Source: Pedosphaera sp. (GTDB taxonomy: Bacteria > Verrucomicrobiota > Verrucomicrobiia > Limisphaerales > JADLHS01). From it: a DNA stretch of 36,769 bases. The position numbers were made by a program, and so were the translations under genes. Below, piece after piece: positions 32,183 through 36,769 of this stretch. Numbering within the stretch: position 1 is the stretch's first letter; the number at the start of each line of letters is the position of its first letter. The notes below the pieces were generated by a model. It was not told where the DNA came from. It saw only the letters and a list, made by a program, of their open reading frames with translations, and ran no database searches. The stretch covers positions 1-36,769 of the forward strand of contig SIBJ01000034.1 of assembly GCA_009695195.1 (NCBI GenBank). Reading direction: 5' to 3'.

Positions 32183-33142
32183 ATGAAAATTAAGAATCTG
32201 ATTCCTATTGCCGTCGCATTGTGCGCGGCGCTCGTTCTCGGCGGTTGCGGCCCAGGCGGCGGCCCCAAGAAACTCAAGCTCGCGTTCGTCGTGAACAACG
32301 CGTCGGACTTCTGGAAACACGCCCGCGCGGGTACGGAGGCCGCCGCAAAGGAACTGGGCAACGTAGAGGTGGATTTCCGCATCCCGTCCAGCGGTCAGGC
32401 GGCGGAGCAACGTCAGGTGATCGATGATTTGCTGGCAAAGGGTGTGGACGGCATCGCGGTCAGCGTGATTGACCGGACGAACCAGATTGAGTTTCTCAAC
32501 AAGGTCGCCGGTCAGACGCTGTTGATCACGCACGACAGCGATGCGTCCGAGAGCAAGCGCGTTTGCTACATCGGCACGGACAACACGGCGGCGGGCGTCG
32601 AAGCGGGCAAGCTCATCAAGGAAGTTCTGCCCAGCGGCGGCAAGATCATGATTTTCGTCGGCACGCTCGACGCCGCCAATGCGTCCGAGCGCTTTGCGGG
32701 CATCAAAAAGGAACTCGCCGGCTCGAAGGTCGAGATCATTGACGTGCGCACCGACGAAACCGACCGCGCGCGTGCGCAGAAGAACGTCGAGGATACGCTG
32801 GTGAAATATTCGGACGTGGCGTGTCTGGTCGGATTGTGGAGCTACAACGGCCCGGCGATCTTGAACGGCGTAAAGAGCAGCGGCAAAGCCGGCGCGGTGA
32901 AGATCGTCTGCTTCGACGAGGAAGACCAGACGCTCGCGGGCGTGGCGGACGGCTCGATTTACGGGACGGTCGTCCAGCAGCCGTACGAATTTGGCAAGCA
33001 GGCGATCACGAAGATGGCGAAATATCTCGGCGGCGACAAATCCGCGCTCGCCGGCGGCCAGCAGATCGTGCCGACGTTGAACATCAAGAAGGACAACGTC
33101 GCCGAGTTCAAGGCGCGGTTGGACAAGCAGCTTGGGAAATAG
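32183..33142 (+). CDS. Ribose/galactose-type ABC sugar-binding lipoprotein (RbsB-like)
   Basis: A 319-residue lipoprotein (LVLGGC, Cys22). The mature part is a type I periplasmic binding protein (Peripla_BP_4): LKLAFVVNNASDFWKHARAG, KGVDGIAVSVIDRT, ITHDSDASESKRVCYIGTDN, YGTVVQQPYEFGKQA. It captures a pentose or hexose and presents it to the ATPase/permease encoded downstream. Substrate specificity cannot be read from sequence; the linked mutarotase favours an aldose such as galactose, glucose or xylose. It lies 18 bp after the mutarotase gene. Confidence 0.93.
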   Translation: MKIKNLIPIAVALCAALVLGGCGPGGGPKKLKLAFVVNNASDFWKHARAGTEAAAKELGNVEVDFRIPSSGQAAEQRQVIDDLLAKGVDGIAVSVIDRTNQIEFLNKVAGQTLLITHDSDASESKRVCYIGTDNTAAGVEAGKLIKEVLPSGGKIMIFVGTLDAANASERFAGIKKELAGSKVEIIDVRTDETDRARAQKNVEDTLVKYSDVACLVGLWSYNGPAILNGVKSSGKAGAVKIVCFDEEDQTLAGVADGSIYGTVVQQPYEFGKQAITKMAKYLGGDKSALAGGQQIVPTLNIKKDNVAEFKARLDKQLGK

Positions 33143-33149
33143 GCCATTT

Positions 33150-33281
33150 GAAAGCTCCAACATCCAAGCTCCAAGCTCCAGAGAAATTCCAAGCTCCAAG
33201 CTCCAAAACGCATCGTCATTGTTTGGAGCTTGAGGTTTGGTTCTTCTCTGGTGCTTGGTGCTTGGTGCTTGGTGCTTTTCA
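33150..33281. repeat. Inverted repeat with CCAAGCN-type tandem arms (operon internal)
   Basis: The left arm repeats CCAAGCT in tandem around CTCCAGAGAA (33150-33207), and the right arm GTTTGGAGCTTGAGGTTTGG then TTCTCTGG and three TGCTTGG-type units (33220-33281). Both arms keep the core CCAGAGAA or its complement. It fills almost the whole 148-bp gap between the binding-protein and ATPase genes, and is the same family as 29157-29261. Confidence 0.85.
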
Positions 33282-33290
33282 GAATCAGCC

Positions 33291-34820
33291 ATGAGCGCTT
33301 CTCCTCTTCTCTCCATGCGCGGGATCGCCAAGCGATTTCCCGGCGTGATCGCGCTCGACGACGTCAGCCTCGATGTCGGCAAGGGCGAAGTCGTCGCGCT
33401 CTGCGGCGAGAACGGCGCGGGCAAGTCCACGCTCATGAAAATCCTCGGCGGCGTCTATCAGCCGGACGGCGGCGAGATTCTCGTGGACGGCCAGCCGGTG
33501 AAGATCAACAACGTCACCGACGCGATGAAGCTGGGCATCGCGTTCATTCACCAGGAACTCAACGTCCTCGACAACCTCGACGTGGCGGCGAATGTTTTTC
33601 TCGGGCGCGAGCCGCTGCTCGGCCCGTTCAAGCTGATCAACAGCAAAAAAATCCACGCCGACACCGAGCCGTATTTGAAGCGGCTCGGCTTGAACATTTC
33701 CAGCCGGACGCGGCTCGACAAACTTTCCCTCGCGCAGCAGCAGATGGTCGAGATCGCCAAGGCGCTCTCGCTCAACGCGCGCATCATCATCATGGACGAG
33801 CCGACCTCGTCGCTCACGCTCACCGAAACGGAGCGCCTGCTCGAACTCGTCCGCGAACTCAGCGAGTCGGGCGTCACGGTCATCTACATTTCCCATCGCC
33901 TCGGCGAGATCGAGCACTGCGCCGACCGCGTGGTCGTGCTGCGCGACGGCAAGAACGCCGGGCAGTTGAACCACGACGAGATTGCGCACGATCGCATCGT
34001 GAGCCTGATGGTCGGGCGCGAGATCAAAAGTTTTTACGTCGAGTCCAACGCCGCGCAGACGCCGGGTTATCTTCAGGTCCGCAACGCGCGCTCAAACCGG
34101 TATCCGGAAAAAATGGTTTCGTTCGACGCGGCGCGCGGGGAAATTCTCGGCTTCGCCGGGCTCGTCGGCGCGGGGCGTTCGGAGATTGCGAAGGCCGTCG
34201 TCGGCCTCGACGCGCGCGGCGGCGGTGAAGTTTCCCTCGGCGGACAAAAACTCGCGATCAATTCCGCGCGCGACGCCATCGCGCAGGGAATTTATCTCGT
34301 GCCGGAAGACCGGCGCGGTGAGGGCCTGGTCACAGGCATGACCGTGCGCGAGAACGTGACGCTGCCGTCGCTCGCACGTTTCACCTCGCTGTTCATGATC
34401 CGGCGCGACCGCGAGCGCACAACCGCCGACGAGCAAATCAAGTCGCTCAACATCAAAACGCCCGGCTGCGAAACCGCCGTCGTCAATCTCAGCGGCGGCA
34501 ACCAGCAGAAGGTCGTGCTCGGCAAATGGCTTTCGATGTCGCCGAAGGTGATGATCCTGGACGAGCCGACGCGCGGGATTGATGTCGGCGCGAAGGCGGA
34601 GATTTACCGCATCATGCGCGCGCTCGCCGAGAACGGCGCGGTGATCTTGATGATCAGCAGCGACATGGAGGAAGTGTTGCACGTGAGCGACCGCGTGGCG
34701 GTGATGCACGAAGGCCAGATCACGGGCGTCCTCGACCGCGCCGACTGCACCGAGGAAAACATCATGCAGTTGGCGGTCGGAAAAAAAATTGCGAGCGCCA
34801 AACCCGCCTTTGCAAACTGA
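33291..34820 (+). CDS. Sugar ABC transporter ATP-binding protein (RbsA-like, two ABC domains)
   Basis: A 509-residue tandem ATPase of the CUT2 type. First domain: Walker A GENGAGKST, signature LSLAQQQMVEIAKAL, Walker B IIIMDEPTSSL. Second domain: degenerate Walker A GLVGAGRSE, signature LSGGNQQKVVLGKWL, Walker B MILDEPTRGIDVG. The degenerate second Walker A is normal for this family. It energises uptake of the sugar delivered by the binding protein. The ATG at 33291 is preferred; the frame is open upstream through the repeat, but without protein-like sequence. Confidence 0.96.
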   Translation: MSASPLLSMRGIAKRFPGVIALDDVSLDVGKGEVVALCGENGAGKSTLMKILGGVYQPDGGEILVDGQPVKINNVTDAMKLGIAFIHQELNVLDNLDVAANVFLGREPLLGPFKLINSKKIHADTEPYLKRLGLNISSRTRLDKLSLAQQQMVEIAKALSLNARIIIMDEPTSSLTLTETERLLELVRELSESGVTVIYISHRLGEIEHCADRVVVLRDGKNAGQLNHDEIAHDRIVSLMVGREIKSFYVESNAAQTPGYLQVRNARSNRYPEKMVSFDAARGEILGFAGLVGAGRSEIAKAVVGLDARGGGEVSLGGQKLAINSARDAIAQGIYLVPEDRRGEGLVTGMTVRENVTLPSLARFTSLFMIRRDRERTTADEQIKSLNIKTPGCETAVVNLSGGNQQKVVLGKWLSMSPKVMILDEPTRGIDVGAKAEIYRIMRALAENGAVILMISSDMEEVLHVSDRVAVMHEGQITGVLDRADCTEENIMQLAVGKKIASAKPAFAN

Positions 34821-34824
34821 TTTC

Positions 34825-34991
34825 TTACCACGGATGAACACGGATGAACACGGATGCGAAAGGCGCGCGGGCTTCAGCCCGCTTCGACTTTCGTCCGCCA
34901 CGGGTTGTTGCGCGTTGAAGCGGACTGAAGTCCGCGCTCCTTCGCCGCCGGCTCCGGCTTTCATCCGGGTCCATCCGTGTCCCTCCTTGGT
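34825..34991. repeat. Nested inverted repeat between ATPase and permease genes
   Basis: Outer arms: tandem ACACGGATGA units from ACCACGGATGAACACGGATG (34827-34856) against CATCCGGGTCCATCCGTGTC and the following CCTTGGT (34962-34991). Inner pair: GCGCGGGCTTCAGCCCGCTT (from 34865) against GAAGCGGACTGAAGTCCGCG (34917-34936). Each inner arm is itself a small hairpin, CGGGCT-TC-AGCCCG and CGGACT-GA-AGTCCG, with a matched change in both halves. It fills the 183-bp gap between two genes of one operon. Confidence 0.85.
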
Positions 34992-35003
34992 TGAAATTCA
35001 GAA

Positions 35004-35960
35004 ATGAAAAAGGAACTCGGAATTTTCACCTTGCTGCTCGTGTTGTGCGGTGTCACCGCGGTGATGAATCCGCGGTTTCTCTCCGTCACCAACCTGACGA
35101 ACATGGCCAATATCATCGGCCTCTACGGCGTGTTCAGCCTCGGTCTCGGCATGGTCATCATCACGGGCGGAATTGATCTGTCCGTCGGTTCGATGTTCGC
35201 GCTCGCGGGCGTGCTGCTCTCGATGGCGCTCACGGAATGGCATTGGCCTTGGCCGTTGGCGGCGGCGTTTGTCATCGCGATCCCGATGTTGCTCGGCTGG
35301 GCGCACGGCTCGCTGGTCACGCGGATGAAAATCCAGCCCTTCATCGTTACGCTCTGCGGTTTGTTGCTCTATCGCGGCCTCGCGCGTTACATCGCGGGTG
35401 ACGGCACGAAGGGCCTCGGCAACGCGGAAGGCTTCGAGACGTTTGCCAGCCTCGCCAAAGGAAAATTTTTCGGCCTGCCCGCGCCGTTCGTGATCCTCAT
35501 CGTGCTCTCGGTCATCATGTGGTTCGTGCTGCATCGTTCGGTTTACGGCCGCTACCTGCTCGCCGTGGGCCGCAACGAGGACGCCGCGCGTTTCTCCGGC
35601 ATCAACACCCGCTTCGTCATCGGCACGAGTTACGTGCTGATGGGTTTGCTCACCGGCGTCGCGGGAATCTTGTTCGCTTTTTACACGAATTCTATTTCGC
35701 CTTCGAACCACGGAAATTTTTTCGAGCTTTACGGCATCGCGGCGGCGGTGCTGGGCGGCTGCAGCTTGCGCGGCGGTGAAGGCTCGGTCATCGGCATCCT
35801 CATCGGCACGGCGCTGCTGCAAGTGCTGCAAAATCTCGTGAACCTGCTCGGCATTCCCAGTTCGCTGAACTTCGCGGTGATGGGCGCGGTCGTGCTCTTT
35901 GGCGTGCTGGCGGATCAATTCTTTCAAAACCGCGCGGCGAAGAAACTCGTGCGACACTGA
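35004..35960 (+). CDS. Sugar ABC transporter permease (RbsC-like)
   Basis: A 318-residue membrane protein of the BPD_transp_2 family with about 8-10 predicted helices. MVIITGGIDLSVGSMFALAG is the family hallmark near residues 50-69, and NEDAARFSGINTRFV with the GGCSLRGGEGSVIGILIGTA block near 250-270 is also typical. It forms the membrane channel (probably as a dimer) for the transporter whose binding protein and ATPase lie upstream. The 183-bp gap before it is filled by an inverted repeat. Confidence 0.95.
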   Translation: MKKELGIFTLLLVLCGVTAVMNPRFLSVTNLTNMANIIGLYGVFSLGLGMVIITGGIDLSVGSMFALAGVLLSMALTEWHWPWPLAAAFVIAIPMLLGWAHGSLVTRMKIQPFIVTLCGLLLYRGLARYIAGDGTKGLGNAEGFETFASLAKGKFFGLPAPFVILIVLSVIMWFVLHRSVYGRYLLAVGRNEDAARFSGINTRFVIGTSYVLMGLLTGVAGILFAFYTNSISPSNHGNFFELYGIAAAVLGGCSLRGGEGSVIGILIGTALLQVLQNLVNLLGIPSSLNFAVMGAVVLFGVLADQFFQNRAAKKLVRH

Positions 35961-35988
35961 CTTCGGCAAGCTCGCCAGAATTCCAGCG

Positions 35989-36585
35989 ATGAAACCGATC
36001 CTGCGCATGGCCACTGAACGGGACGCCGCCGCCATCTGCGACATCTACGCGCCGTTCTGCGATGGTTCGGTGACTTCGTTCGAAGCCAGCGCGCCGTCGC
36101 TCGAAGAAATGCAATCGCGCATCCGGAAGATCACCGCGCAATTTCCGTGGCTCGTGTGCGAGCGCGAGGGCGAAGTGCTCGGCTACGCTTACGCCGGCGC
36201 GCATCGCGAACGCGCAGCGTACCGCTGGGCGGTGGACGTGGCGGTTTACATCGGCGAACGCCATCACCGGATGGGCATCGGCCGCGCGCTTTACACGGCG
36301 TTGTTTCGACTGCTGGTGGCGCAAGGTTATTTCAAAGCCTGCGCCGGCATCACGTTGCCAAATGCGGCGAGCGTGGGGCTGCACGAGGCGATGGGCTTCA
36401 AACTGGTGGGCGTTTATCCCGGCGTCGGTTTCAAACTCGGCGCGTGGCGCGACGTGGGTTGGTGGCAACTGGCGTTGCAACCCGAGCGCGCCAACCCACC
36501 GGAGCCGCGCTACGTGCGGGAGGTTGAATCGTCCGCCGACTGGCAAAACGCGCTCGCCGCGGGAGCGAAGTTGCTCCAGCCGTAA
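35989..36585 (+). CDS. GNAT acetyltransferase of the phosphinothricin acetyltransferase type
   Basis: A 198-residue protein. LRMATERDAAAICDIYAPF at the start, WLVCEREGEVLGYAYAG and HRERAAYRWAVDVAVYI in the middle, then the acetyl-CoA motif RHHRMGIGRALYTALF and the C-terminal LHEAMGFKLVGVYPGVGFK block match the PAT/YncA group of GNAT enzymes, which acetylate amines such as phosphinothricin or methionine sulfoximine. The start ATG 35989 overlaps no upstream gene and lies 28 bp after the permease stop; it may be transcribed with the operon without sharing its function. Confidence 0.9.
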   Translation: MKPILRMATERDAAAICDIYAPFCDGSVTSFEASAPSLEEMQSRIRKITAQFPWLVCEREGEVLGYAYAGAHRERAAYRWAVDVAVYIGERHHRMGIGRALYTALFRLLVAQGYFKACAGITLPNAASVGLHEAMGFKLVGVYPGVGFKLGAWRDVGWWQLALQPERANPPEPRYVREVESSADWQNALAAGAKLLQP

Positions 36586-36620
36586 GCGCGCGACCGACGG
36601 AACCAGTGTGCCGGCGTTGA

Positions 36621-36769
36621 GGGTGCGATTAAAGGCGGGTGCGGGTGAGCGGGTGCTGGCGGTATTTTTGGACTGCGGTGGCAAGTCGGACGCGACACCG
36701 CTTGCGAGCGAACGGGGCGGGTGGCTCATTGCCCTCGCCGTCGTCGGTGCCAAAGCGGTGTCGCGTCCG
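36621..36769 (+). mobile_element. MITE-like element, copy C (partial, cut by window end)
   Basis: GGGTGCGATTAAA at 36621, the internal left arm from 36670 and the central segment are near-identical to copy A in the same orientation, and the right arm is entered before the window ends. The left flank is CGGCGTTGA (36612-36620); the matching right target duplication would lie outside the window. It starts 35 bp after the acetyltransferase stop. Confidence 0.85.

Noticed and set aside
33150..33281. Possible CRISPR array (short repeated units)
   Set aside because: Units are 7 bp, contiguous and inverted between arms, with no spacers and no cas genes.
31496..33436. A 646-codon minus-strand frame across epimerase, binding protein and repeat
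   Set aside because: It spans three unrelated plus-strand features and has no domain; a shadow.

Overview
The window is GC-rich chromosomal DNA that most resembles a free-living bacterium of the phylum Verrucomicrobiota (Pedosphaera/Limisphaerales type). This is inferred from gene content: a pseudopilin with a C-terminal H-X9-DG motif, an alpha-amylase with malectin-like and Ig-like modules, a sulfatase, Tat-exported enzymes, a FecR + CHASE2-cyclase pair, and intergenic spaces full of long inverted repeats. No 16S rRNA or other decisive marker is present.

Layout. 1-3640: a pseudopilin, a small lipoprotein and a sodium:solute symporter. 3640-4400: decayed DNA with a transposase relic, then tRNA-Ser(CGA). 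4540-7810: a secreted FecR-domain protein and a membrane CHASE2 adenylate cyclase, separated by a strong terminator. 7865-9772 (minus): a glycosyltransferase fused in frame to a membrane-anchored four-helix-bundle sensor domain. 10082-13374: the classic coaD-yceD-rpmF-plsX-fabH cluster for coenzyme A, ribosomal protein L32 and fatty acid initiation. 13456-15035: a PilZ-like protein and a PilT/PilU ATPase. 15070-22086: mostly minus-strand secreted hydrolases (alpha-amylase, SGNH hydrolase, sulfatase), with a second transposase relic, a tiny membrane protein and a low-GC lipoprotein. 22503-25857: an Arg/Pro-rich protein and a large secreted Ycf48-like/Ig protein. 25944-30663 (minus): three exported enzymes (gamma-glutamyltransferase, DegT-type aminotransferase, ceramidase-like hydrolase). 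31007-35960: a sugar-uptake operon (lipoprotein aldose 1-epimerase, RbsB/RbsA/RbsC-type ABC transporter), followed by a GNAT acetyltransferase.

The most striking non-coding feature is a family of miniature inverted-repeat elements. There are two complete copies (9824-10020 and 22153-22349) and a third cut by the window end (from 36621). Both complete copies are exactly 197 bp. They begin GGGTGYGATTAAA, end in its complement, contain a perfect 35-bp internal inverted repeat, and are flanked by perfect 9-bp direct repeats of unrelated sequence. They look like a non-autonomous transposon (MITE). At one position the two arms have changed together between copies, so pairing is preserved.

Several other inverted-repeat families fill the gaps between genes: arms built of 7-mers, arms built of 8-mers, 23-bp GC-rich arms with constant 55-56-bp spacing, and nested hairpins. 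Both internal gaps of the sugar ABC operon carry one, which suggests effects on mRNA stability or relative expression.
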